DNA of 64,000 nucleotides from Tolypothrix tenuis PCC 7101 (lineage in GTDB: Bacteria; Cyanobacteriota; Cyanobacteriia; Cyanobacteriales; Nostocaceae): contig NZ_AP018248.1 in the NCBI RefSeq assembly GCF_002368295.1, positions 7,899,326-7,963,325 of the forward strand. The letters run 5' to 3'. The translations under genes and the position numbers were made by a program. Under the pieces are notes generated by a model. The model saw only the letters and a program-made list of their open reading frames with translations. It ran no database searches and was not told where the DNA came from. Each line of letters starts with the position of its first letter. The stretch's first letter is position 1. Shown one piece after another: positions 9,091 to 17,636 of the stretch.

Positions 9091-9273
9091 ATGACAAACG
9101 CAACCAAAACCCTATCTGCACCTGTAGTAGAAGATCGCAACTCTTGGCGTTGGGGCTTTACCCCGCAAGCAGAAATTTGGAACGGTCGTTTAGCAATGAT
9201 CGGCTTCTTAGCAGCAGCTTTAATTGAGCTGTTATCTGGGAAAGGCTTTCTGCACTTCTGGGGTATTCTCTAA
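9091..9273 (+). CDS. hli: High-light-inducible protein (HLIP), 60 aa
   Basis: This single-helix protein of the thylakoid membrane carries the chlorophyll a/b-binding motif AEIWNGRLAMIGFLAAALIE, with the chlorophyll-ligand Glu and the N and R of the ExxNxR pattern. HLIPs bind chlorophyll and carotenoid and protect photosystem II assembly and chlorophyll recycling under light stress. The N-terminal 28 residues are soluble (WRWGFTPQ). The length is typical. The gene stands alone with its own leader and a strong terminator 50 bases after the stop. Confidence 0.93.
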   Translation: MTNATKTLSAPVVEDRNSWRWGFTPQAEIWNGRLAMIGFLAAALIELLSGKGFLHFWGIL

Positions 9274-9324
9274 TACCAATCTTTAATTTGCTATCAATCT
9301 TAAAATACAAAATTAGGTATAAAT

Positions 9325-9360
9325 AAAAAACCTGGGAATTTATAAATTCCCAGGTTTTTT
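9325..9360. terminator. Bidirectional terminator between HLIP gene and sigA
   Basis: This is a perfect 36-bp palindrome with an A-run on one side and a T-run on the other. Each arm is AAAAAACCTGGGAATTTA. It can terminate the HLIP gene from the left and sigA from the right. Confidence 0.9.
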
Positions 9361-9431
9361 AATTTTTGTTCCTTGTCCTTGGTCATCAGCCATTTGCTAA
9401 AAGCTAATGACTAAGAACTCACAATAAATCA

Positions 9432-10604
9432 CTAACGGATATATTCTTTAAGAACACTGTTACGATTTGGGTGGCGTAACTTGCGGAGTGCTTTAGCTTC
9501 AATTTGACGAATACGTTCTCGAGTCACATTGAAAATCTGGCCAATTTCCTCTAAGGTTTTCATGCGGCCATCATCCAAACCGTAACGTAATCTCAGAACA
9601 TCTCTTTCGCGAGGGCTGAGGCTGTCGAGGACTTTTTCTAAATCTTCACGCAGCAGATTTTTAGAAACTTGGTCTTCTGGAGTTTCGCCATCAGATTCAA
9701 TAAAATCGCCTAAGCGAGAATCTTCTTCTTTCCCAATAGGTGTTTCTAAAGAAATAGGCAATTGAGCAGATTTAGCAATAAACCGTAGCTTCTCAATTGT
9801 CATTTCCATGCGAGTCGCAATTTCTTCTTCAGTTGGTTTGCGACCCATTTCTTGAGAAAGTAGCTTAGTGGTTTTCTTGATGCGGGAGATGGTTTCGTAA
9901 AGGTGAACTGGAAGGCGAATAGTACGAGATTGATCGGCGATCGCTCTGGTAATTGCTTGACGAATCCACCATGTAGCGTAGGTAGAAAACTTATAACCTT
10001 TTTCATGGTCAAATTTTTCTGCGGCGCGAATCAAGCCTAGGCTACCTTCTTGAATTAAATCTTGGAAGGATAAGCCACGATTCATGTATTTCTTGGCAAT
10101 TGAAACTACAAGGCGGAGGTTAGATTGCACCATCTTATCTTTCGCCCTGCGACCAACATGCAAACGGTAGCGAAATGCCGGCAAGGGTAGTTGCACAGCT
10201 TCTGCCCATTCGCTATCGCGAGGATCGCGTTCCAACTGTTCCGAAAGCCTTTCCCGTATTCTTTCTAATTCCAGTAAATCAGCAATTTTACGTGCTAATT
10301 CAATTTCTTCATCTGCCCGCAACAGACGAATGCGACCAATTTCTTGCAAGTAAAGGCGAATAGAATCTTCGGTATAGTGCTTTTTCTTGCTTTGTGTCCG
10401 ACGACGCGATTTAGCGGCTTTTCCAGACTTTGCGTCGTCCTCATCAGACTGAGGCTCTAAAAAATCATCAATGTCGCCATCATCAGTTATCAGCAAGTCC
10501 TCTTCATCTTCTATTAAGAGTTCTTCTAACTCGAGCTCAGGCTGATTCATTATTTCTAGGTCAGGCTGATATATGCTTTCGAGTACGTTGTTAGCCTGGT
10601 TCAT
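9432..10604 (-). CDS. sigA: Principal RNA polymerase sigma factor SigA, 390 aa
   Basis: This is the group 1 sigma factor that recognises housekeeping promoters. An acidic N-terminus (residues 15-65) is followed by a basic stretch (SRRRTQSKKK), then region 1.2 (DSIRLYLQEIGRIRLL), region 2 with the core-binding and -10 recognition segment (KFSTYATWWIRQAITRAI), region 3, and region 4 with the -35 HTH (TLEEIGQIFNVTRERIRQIE). Length and sequence fit the SigA of Nostoc-type cyanobacteria. The upstream stretch is unusually long and gene-free, consistent with several promoters, although none was mapped. Confidence 0.96.
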   Translation of the reverse strand: MNQANNVLESIYQPDLEIMNQPELELEELLIEDEEDLLITDDGDIDDFLEPQSDEDDAKSGKAAKSRRRTQSKKKHYTEDSIRLYLQEIGRIRLLRADEEIELARKIADLLELERIRERLSEQLERDPRDSEWAEAVQLPLPAFRYRLHVGRRAKDKMVQSNLRLVVSIAKKYMNRGLSFQDLIQEGSLGLIRAAEKFDHEKGYKFSTYATWWIRQAITRAIADQSRTIRLPVHLYETISRIKKTTKLLSQEMGRKPTEEEIATRMEMTIEKLRFIAKSAQLPISLETPIGKEEDSRLGDFIESDGETPEDQVSKNLLREDLEKVLDSLSPRERDVLRLRYGLDDGRMKTLEEIGQIFNVTRERIRQIEAKALRKLRHPNRNSVLKEYIR

Positions 10605-12000
10605 GCCGCGTTCCTCATGCTCCTTGCAGAATCAATTACTCAAGATGTGTGTATTGCTCTTTTATTAAGATATTAAGAGCTATTTACCACCGAAAATATT
10701 TTTTTGGCCAGGTTGCCTGAGATATTTTCGGAAATTTTGCTTCTCCTATTGGAGAGTTTATTACTAAGTGTGGAAATCGCTGTTGTAGCTAACTTACTCA
10801 CACAAGTAAAGGCTATGCGTAATTATTAGCGCATATTACCTTTAACTAACTTGTCTAAAAAAAGACATGTCTTGATAAAAAAATTTACCACTACAGTTAA
10901 ATAAACATAACTGTTGATAGATTTTTTCCGTAAAGACTGTTCCGATTGTAGCCTGTTTCACAGAAATTGCACTCTTTTTGTGTGTTAATCTTGTAGTCCT
11001 TAAGGCAGGTAAAGCCACTATTATCAAAAACAACTTCCAAACGGTAGTCATGCCCTTAAATATTTTTTGAAACTTTTTGGAATTGCAGTGGCATTGTCAT
11101 TAGATTAAGACTTAGGTATCCCTGCCCATGCACGATTTCAAGTACAATGCACAACATTTATTACTTAGAAACAGCGCATTTTATATTAACTCAAGCGAGC
11201 AGCTTTAGCGCACGTATTTTTACATTTCCTTCATAAAGCAGTAAATCCGTGAAGCTAAGGCGGAAATTCCCGCTAGGTAGATACAGCTAATATGCTGGTG
11301 TTTGTCTGTAGGGAATCTTCATTTTGTGTGCTAATTACCTAAACTGAGGAGTTGAGGTAATGACAGAACCAACGTGATGTTTCAAATGAAATTGAAATAA
11401 AGTTGGTCTTATTCACACGTTAGCGCACTCTGAAGATTTCAGCCCTATGAAACTTGACAAACTTTTCCTATTGTATACAACGATATTTTAATCAATTCAT
11501 AAAGGATTTGACATTACTGATGAACATTAATTTTCCTACTGAAACTAAATAGTTTAAAGAAGGGGTTATACACCTACTTAGAAAACCGCTTAAGTAAAAT
11601 ATTTGTAATTTTTAATACTCATTACTACAGTAGTTTAGAAGTTCTCTTGTTAACCAGGAATATTGCAGCTGCTGAACAAATCCCTAAGCGGATATGAAAT
11701 AGCGCTTTGCTATTCAAGGATAGCAAATACATTTCTGAGTGGGGCAAAATTTACTGATACTCAATAAAGTAAGACATTTGTACCTTCCCTATTTGAAATA
11801 TTGATGAAGTTAACAAACTTATCGATGCTTAACTACTGAGAATAAAAGATATAGCTTGACAAACAAAACTTTCCATGTAATGTGAAGTTTTCGTGAATTT
11901 TATTATTTTTGTGATTAAAGTTTATGTATTTTATCAACTATTCTCATCATTAACTATATAGCTTTTGGATGCGTGCTATACGGAAAAAATCTGAGAGTAA

Positions 12001-12025
12001 TTATAAAAGGCGCGATTAACGCGCC
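12001..12025 (-). terminator. gyrB terminator
   Basis: On the minus strand GGCGCG/CGCGCC forms a stem with a TTAAT loop and is followed by TTTTAT. It lies about 150 bases after the gyrB stop codon. Confidence 0.7.
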
Positions 12026-12056
12026 TGGCAATGTGGTTTATTAACCTATAGGACTG

Positions 12057-12104
12057 AAAAAGTGCAATAAGTTAATAAACAAACAAAATTGCACTTAATT
12101 TTTC
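12057..12104. terminator. Second terminator downstream of gyrB
   Basis: AAGTGCAAT and ATTGCACTT form a 9-bp stem with A-rich and T-rich flanks on either side, so it may work in both directions. Confidence 0.6.
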
Positions 12105-12175
12105 CTGCTTGGTACTCAAGAGTTCAAATTTCCGGCAACTTTAACTCTTGAATAGCTGATTCACGTCACAACTTA

Positions 12176-14113
12176 TTAGATATCTAGATCCGTTAAATTC
12201 AGTTTAGAACCATAGGTTTCGATAAATTCCCTTCGGGGTGCGACGCGATCGCCCATTAAAATTGTAAAAATGCGATCAGCTTCAGCCGCATCCTCAATCT
12301 CTACTTGCTTCATTTTGCGGGTTTCGGGGTTCATTGTCGTTGTCCAGAGTTGTTCTGGCATCATTTCTCCCAACCCTTTAAACCGTTGGATAGTGTAGTT
12401 GGCATTGCTAGGAAAGGCAGCAATCTTTTGTTGTAATTCGCGATCGCTATAGCAGTACTCATGATTGCGTCCTCGTTCTAATTTATAAAGTGGAGGACAA
12501 GCAATATAAATGAAGCCCTGCTCAATTAACGCTCGCTGATACCGATAGAAAAATGTTAACAACAGTGTACGGATATGCGCTCCATCCACGTCAGCGTCAG
12601 TCATAATTACTATGCGATGATAGCGCAACTGCGAAGCGTCGAATTCTTCACCTTTGACACCTAAACCTAGTGCTGTAATTAACGCTTGGACTTCATTATT
12701 TTTATAAATTTTGGAGTCGTCAGTTTTCTCAATATTGAGGATTTTACCGCGTAGGGGAAGGATGGCTTGAGTACGGCGATCGCGTCCTTGTTTAGCACTA
12801 CCACCTGCAGAATCGCCTTCTACAATATAAATTTCCGATTCGCTAGGATCGCGAGAACTGCAATCTGCCAATTTACCAGGTAAAGGCGAGGATTCTAGCA
12901 CCGATTTGCGGCGCACTAACTCCCGTGCATGACGGGCGGCTTCGGCGGCTTTAAAGGCTTGGATAGCTTTATCTAAAACTGCATCAGCTACACCGGGGTG
13001 AAATTCTAGGTATTCGGTGAGGACTTCCCCAACCAAAGAATCAACAATCCCGCGAACTTCTGTATTACCCAGTTTAGTTTTGGTTTGTCCTTCAAATTCG
13101 GGATCGGGAACTTTGACAGAAATTACTGCTGTCAGTCCTTCACGGACGTGTTCACCACTAAGATTGGCTTCATTTTCTTTAATTTTGTTCCGCTTGCGCG
13201 CGATCGCATTAAGTGTCCGTGTCAGAACTGCCTTTAAGCCTTCTAAATGCGTACCACCATCAACTGTACGAATATTATTAGCAAACCCTAGAACATTATC
13301 TGTATAAGCATCAGTACACCACTGCAAAGCTACTTCTACTTGAACATTATTACGTTCACCCTGCACATAAATAATTTCTTCATGCAGAGGCTGCTTCTCG
13401 CGGTTCATGTAGGCAATATATTCTTTGATCCCGCCCTTATATTCGTAGGTTTCTACCTTGGGAGTATCGCTTTTGAGTAATTCCAGGCGGTTGTCAGTAA
13501 ATGTAATTTTGACACCTGCATTCAGATAAGCCAGTTCCCGCAAGCGACCCGCTAAAGTAATGTAATCAAACTCAATGCCTGTAGTGAAGATTTGAGTATC
13601 AGGCTTGAAGGTAACAGAAGTTCCGGTTCTCGCTTCCTTGTAAGCCTTGGTTTGCAGGTCAGAAGCAGGGATACCTCGTTCATAACGCTGGAGATGAACC
13701 TTTTTATCCCGCCAAACTGTCACCTCAACAAACTCAGACAGGGCGTTAACTACAGAAATCCCTACCCCGTGTAAACCTCCAGAAACTTTGTAGCCGCCAC
13801 CGCCAAACTTACCCCCGGCGTGTAACACTGTTAACACAGTTTCCAACGCTGATTTTCCGGTTTTTGGGTGAATATCAGTAGGAATACCCCGCCCATCATC
13901 TGTTACAGTAACAGAGCCGTCAGCGTTGATATCCACTTCCACATGAGTGCAATAACCAGCTAAAGCCTCATCAACCGAGTTATCCACCACCTCGTAAACT
14001 AAATGATGGAGTCCCCGCGGGCCAGTGGAACCGATGTACATACCTGGTCGTTTGCGGACGGCTTCCAGACCTTCCAGAACTTGAATCTGATCGGCACTGT
14101 AACTGCTCGTCAT
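12176..14113 (-). CDS. gyrB: DNA gyrase subunit B, 645 aa
   Basis: GyrB is the ATPase subunit of gyrase. The ATG at 14113 (MTSSYSADQIQ) is chosen. The frame extends 73 codons further upstream, but that part is low-complexity and spans tandem-repeat DNA. The minus strand also has CAGGAG about eight bases before this ATG. Visible features are the GHKL ATP site (EVVDNSVDEA, DGRGIP, GGLHGVG), the transducer domain, and the TOPRIM region (EGDSAGGSAKQGRDR, DADVDGAHIRTLLL). The length is normal for GyrB. The partner A subunit at 5949-8468 may or may not be its main one. Confidence 0.95.
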   Translation of the reverse strand: MTSSYSADQIQVLEGLEAVRKRPGMYIGSTGPRGLHHLVYEVVDNSVDEALAGYCTHVEVDINADGSVTVTDDGRGIPTDIHPKTGKSALETVLTVLHAGGKFGGGGYKVSGGLHGVGISVVNALSEFVEVTVWRDKKVHLQRYERGIPASDLQTKAYKEARTGTSVTFKPDTQIFTTGIEFDYITLAGRLRELAYLNAGVKITFTDNRLELLKSDTPKVETYEYKGGIKEYIAYMNREKQPLHEEIIYVQGERNNVQVEVALQWCTDAYTDNVLGFANNIRTVDGGTHLEGLKAVLTRTLNAIARKRNKIKENEANLSGEHVREGLTAVISVKVPDPEFEGQTKTKLGNTEVRGIVDSLVGEVLTEYLEFHPGVADAVLDKAIQAFKAAEAARHARELVRRKSVLESSPLPGKLADCSSRDPSESEIYIVEGDSAGGSAKQGRDRRTQAILPLRGKILNIEKTDDSKIYKNNEVQALITALGLGVKGEEFDASQLRYHRIVIMTDADVDGAHIRTLLLTFFYRYQRALIEQGFIYIACPPLYKLERGRNHEYCYSDRELQQKIAAFPSNANYTIQRFKGLGEMMPEQLWTTTMNPETRKMKQVEIEDAAEADRIFTILMGDRVAPRREFIETYGSKLNLTDLDI

Positions 14114-14381
14114 GAAAATTCTCCTGATGCGTGGGGTTGAAAATCGCCAAAAGGCTAAAAAAGTCAAATCACTCCAAAATTCTAACACATCAGCCTTGCT
14201 AGCGTCTGTAGGGCAATTTTGTGGGAGGTTTATACAGGGGCTGCACCCCTGGGATTGGGGACTGGGGATTGGGGATTGGGGATGAGGGGGAACGGGGAAG
14301 GGGGAAAGGAGAAAGGGATAAAAGGGGAACAATTACCAATTACCAATTACCAATTACCAATTACCAAATGACAAATAACCA
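14114..14381. repeat. G-rich and ATTACCA tandem repeats before miaA
   Basis: Repeated GGGGATT units lie around 14250-14290, and five ATTACCA units at 14332-14366. These are STRRs of the Nostocales type. Promoters of both divergent genes (gyrB, miaA) must lie in or near this stretch. Confidence 0.7.
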
Positions 14382-15278
14382 ATGACTAAATTAGTTGTAA
14401 TTTGTGGAGCGACGGCAACGGGGAAGTCGGGTTTGGGTTTGGCTTTAGCTATGCACTTGGAGACTGTGATTCTCAGTGCTGATTCTCGCCAAGTTTATCG
14501 CGAGTTTAATATTGGCACAGCTAAACCGACATTAGCGGAACAAAAATTAGTGCCGCACTATTTAATAGATATCTGCGCGCCAACAAACACGATGACGGTA
14601 GCAGATTACCAAGAACAAGCACAAGCGTTAATTACTTCTGTTGCTAATTCTCCCCTATTAATGGTTGGAGGCACAGGTTTATACATACGTTCTATTGTTC
14701 AAGGCATGAAAATTCCGCGAGTGGCACCGCAATTAGAACTGCGATCGCAACTCACAGAACTTGGTCAAAATCAACTTTACGCTATGTTGCAACAAGTTGA
14801 TCCGGTTGCTGCTCAAAAAATTCATCCCCATGACCCTGTACGGACTTTAAGGGCTTTAGAAGTATATTATGTGACGGGAATCCCTATTTCTGACCTACAA
14901 GGGGAGAATCCGCCAAATTACCCAATTTTACAAATTGGCTTAGATTGCGCTACTGACGCGTTACGCCTACGCATTCACCAGCGTACTGAGCAGATGATCA
15001 AAGAGGGATTAGTGGCTGAGGTCGATTATCTTTGCCAGAAATATGGTGCTGATTTACCTTTATTAAACACTTTAGGTTATCAAGAAATTAAGCAATATTT
15101 AGCTGGGGAAATTTCTTTAGAGGAAGCTCAAGAATTAATAGTTTTACATACGCGGCAATTTGCCAAGCGACAACGGACTTGGTTTCGCGCCTATCCCCAA
15201 ATTGAATGGTTTGATGCCAATGATGCTGATTTATTCGCTAAAGTTTTGCGGCGTGTGGAGGAGTTTATGGACAAATGA
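14382..15278 (+). CDS. miaA: tRNA dimethylallyltransferase MiaA, 298 aa
   Basis: MiaA transfers dimethylallyl to adenosine 37 of tRNAs that read codons starting with U. The P-loop is GATATGKS (residues 9-16). The conserved DSRQVY comes next, then MVGGTGLY, the RTLRALEVY segment, and the C-terminal TRQFAKRQRTWFR. The ATG at 14382 follows tandem repeats with no clear Shine-Dalgarno site. The length is slightly shorter than that of E. coli MiaA, as is usual in cyanobacteria. Confidence 0.95.
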   Translation: MTKLVVICGATATGKSGLGLALAMHLETVILSADSRQVYREFNIGTAKPTLAEQKLVPHYLIDICAPTNTMTVADYQEQAQALITSVANSPLLMVGGTGLYIRSIVQGMKIPRVAPQLELRSQLTELGQNQLYAMLQQVDPVAAQKIHPHDPVRTLRALEVYYVTGIPISDLQGENPPNYPILQIGLDCATDALRLRIHQRTEQMIKEGLVAEVDYLCQKYGADLPLLNTLGYQEIKQYLAGEISLEEAQELIVLHTRQFAKRQRTWFRAYPQIEWFDANDADLFAKVLRRVEEFMDK

Positions 15279-15288
15279 AAAAGGAATT

Positions 15289-15360
15289 ACTAATTCGTAA
15301 TTCGTAATTCGTAGTTCGTAATTCGTAATTTGTAATTCGTAGTTCGTAATTCGTAATTAA
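15289..15360. repeat. TAATTCG heptamer array
   Basis: About ten units of TAATTCG with variants TAGTTCG and TAATTTG occur in direct tandem. This is a typical STRR array between converging genes. Confidence 0.85.
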
Positions 15361-15417
15361 AAATTTCTTAATTGCAGGGCATAACAAAGTCATTGATTAA
15401 GCAAAAAATAAATTTAT

Positions 15418-17280
15418 TCATGATTGTGCTGCTCCTTTTAGAGATTGGTATATAGCGTCTAATCTAGCTTGGATAGCAGGCGGTTTAGCAGTGAAATGAA
15501 TATAAAAACTGCCATTTTCTACTGGTTTATCAAACACCTTGGCATATATATCTTCTTGAAGCTCTGGAGGGATGTTTGGTACTAATAATTTGAGTTTGAT
15601 ATTAGTCTGTGCTGGTGGTGGAGAAACTTCTGGTGCGTTTTCCATGCGAATTTTAGCACCCTTAGCTGAGAGTTCAACTATACTTCCTTGATATATAGTT
15701 GTGCTAATATGCTTTTCTTCTAACAACGCATATTGTATAGGTATGATGCCTGAGAGTGGTAAAAATTCCTCTGCTTCTATAGATAGAAAAAGATTGTAAT
15801 CTCCGCTAATTCCATAAACTTGGTGTACAGTAATTGGCTGTTTTACTCCTTTTGGCTGTACTTGTCTATTTCCACTTAATTGCACAATTGAGCCAGCAGC
15901 TTTTAATGTTTCATCAGATATTAAAACTTCACCTCCTGTTGTGTAAGATTCAATGCGATAAGTAAGGTTTACCTGACTACCCACGACACCATATTTAGTG
16001 CGTTTTTGTGAGCCGATATTACCTAAAATAACAAGTCCAGTATTAATCCCAATTCCCATGTCTAGTTGAGGAAAACCTAAATGTTGTAACCTTTCATTAA
16101 CAGCAGTCATGGCTAATTGCATGGCACAAGCACAAGCTACTGCTTTAGCAGCATCATCTTCTTTGGGCATAGGCGCGCCAAATAGCACCAAAATGCCATC
16201 ACCCATGAATTCATTAATAGTTCCTTGGTACTGGGTAATGACATCAGCCATGTATTCTAAATAGATGTTAAGGATTGTGATGACTTCTTCTGGTTGCGAT
16301 CGCTCTGAGATGGCGGTGAATCCTCTTAAATCAGAAGTCAGGATTGTAATTCTCCGCCTCTCACCCCCAAGTTTCAATCCTTCGGGACTATCTAACAAGT
16401 TGGCGACAATTTCATCACTCAGATAACGGCCAAACACTTGGCGAATTAGGGAATTTCTTTTTTCTAAATCTGTATTGGCTTGAGCTAAATCAGCCGTGCG
16501 TTCTGTGACACGCACTTCTAATTCTCTAGTTGTTTGACGCAACCTACTAATAACCAAGGTTAACCCAGCTAGTCCTAGTACAGATAATCCTCCCAACATC
16601 ACAAATGTTGTTTGCAAACTTTTATTAGTTTTTTCTGTAAAACTGTCTAGAGATTGAGTAATCGCCAAAACTCCCCGCACGTCTCCTACTTGCCAATCGC
16701 GTTTTGGACTATTAGGATCACTGTCGTGACAAGCGACGCAGCTAGCCTCCATACGTACAGATTGCCCATATCGCCATAAGCTACGACCATCTTGTTTTTC
16801 AAGACGAGAAAAATTGTTCTCTTCAGGATGTTGTCTTAAGTAGGTAAGTGCCTGTTTCTCAAAATCATCTCTGGGCCCACCTTCAGCTTTTCGCCAGGGA
16901 TAGGGGTAATCACTGTATAACCTGACTGCCATCCCCGCTTTTTGTTCGCTGATGTTTTTTCCGAGTTCAATGGCGTAAGTTGCAGGTGGGGGAATTGCAC
17001 CTTCTTTGATCAGGTAGTTGTGGATGACGCTAATTCCCTTAACTTTTCTGGCGCGATCGGCACCTGCACTACTGTAAAGATTCCAAGCATCAATTATTGA
17101 TTTTGCTTGCAATTCGGCATTCATCAGTGCTTGGGATTTTATGAGGCTAGTCGAAAGACTAGACATATTTGCCAACGCTACACCTACTCCAATAGAGAAT
17201 AAGAGCAGAAGAATCAAAACAGTTTGTTTAAAAAGCAGACTGAGGAAAAATCGCCATACGCGAGAAATAAACGTATTCAT
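15418..17280 (-). CDS. Tll0287-like heme sensor with class III nucleotide cyclase, 620 aa
   Basis: A transmembrane helix at residues 13-35 is followed by a DUF3365/Tll0287-like sensor. This sensor has a c-type heme motif CVACH at residues 181-185, and a second membrane helix lies near 226-247. A short coiled coil and a class III cyclase domain (about 300-480) follow, with metal Asp residues in SDLRGFT and FMGDG and the transition-state Asn/Arg in VNLTYR. The usual Lys/Asp purine pair of adenylate cyclases reads Glu (NEFMGDG) and Lys (RTKYG). A C-terminal PilZ-like barrel is possible. The inference is a membrane redox or gas sensor making a cyclic nucleotide. It shares its C-terminal half with the next gene. 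Confidence 0.8.
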   Translation of the reverse strand: MNTFISRVWRFFLSLLFKQTVLILLLLFSIGVGVALANMSSLSTSLIKSQALMNAELQAKSIIDAWNLYSSAGADRARKVKGISVIHNYLIKEGAIPPPATYAIELGKNISEQKAGMAVRLYSDYPYPWRKAEGGPRDDFEKQALTYLRQHPEENNFSRLEKQDGRSLWRYGQSVRMEASCVACHDSDPNSPKRDWQVGDVRGVLAITQSLDSFTEKTNKSLQTTFVMLGGLSVLGLAGLTLVISRLRQTTRELEVRVTERTADLAQANTDLEKRNSLIRQVFGRYLSDEIVANLLDSPEGLKLGGERRRITILTSDLRGFTAISERSQPEEVITILNIYLEYMADVITQYQGTINEFMGDGILVLFGAPMPKEDDAAKAVACACAMQLAMTAVNERLQHLGFPQLDMGIGINTGLVILGNIGSQKRTKYGVVGSQVNLTYRIESYTTGGEVLISDETLKAAGSIVQLSGNRQVQPKGVKQPITVHQVYGISGDYNLFLSIEAEEFLPLSGIIPIQYALLEEKHISTTIYQGSIVELSAKGAKIRMENAPEVSPPPAQTNIKLKLLVPNIPPELQEDIYAKVFDKPVENGSFYIHFTAKPPAIQARLDAIYQSLKGAAQS

Positions 17281-17636
17281 CGCTAAATTTGAGTACTATT
17301 TATTACTTTATTTTTTCACAAACTATTAATATATCTCAAGAAACATTGTAGATAAGTTATATGTAACAGGACTTACGCAACTGGTACACACATCTTCTGA
17401 TTTAAGAGTCAAGCGTCAAGAGTCAAGGGTCAAAAATTCAGGTCTTTTGGACTTTTGACAGCCTAAACGAAAAAAATGTGACACTCGCGTAAGTCCTATG
17501 TAATTTATCTACATTTACTTGCTAAAACTGCTAACTGTTGTATTTGTATTTTTTTCTGGCAATATCTACGAATGTGAAGTTTTCTATTCTTTGATAAATA
17601 TCTGCAACGCTGATTATTGCAAGTGTTATTTATAGT
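17281..17636. other. 356-base gap between the two cyclase genes
   Basis: It holds the 130-bp MITE-like repeat at 17368-17497 and otherwise AT-rich DNA. It is the upstream region of the heme-cyclase gene. No gene is visible. Confidence 0.6.
17368..17497. repeat. 130-bp MITE with AGGACTTACGC termini
   Basis: Perfect 11-bp inverted ends are AGGACTTACGC (17368-17378) and GCGTAAGTCCT (17487-17497). Flanks ATGTAAC and ATGTAAT suggest a target duplication of six to seven bases. The inside has AGTCAAG-type heptamers and no gene. Confidence 0.7.

Larger units (their letters stand above)
10605..12175. other. 1.57-kb gene-free region between sigA and gyrB
   Basis: Frames here are short and lack family features or good ribosome sites. 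The right end holds two terminators for gyrB (12001-12025 and 12057-12104). The rest probably contains the sigA leader and promoters. I see no recognisable tRNA, rRNA or known small RNA. Confidence 0.5.

Noticed and set aside
10842..11051. 69-codon minus-strand frame in the sigA upstream region
   Set aside because: A hydrophobic start is present but there is no family, no good ribosome site and no neighbour support.
14331..14366. Tandem ATTACCA array considered as a CRISPR-like array
   Set aside because: Units are seven bases with no spacers; they are ordinary short tandem repeats.
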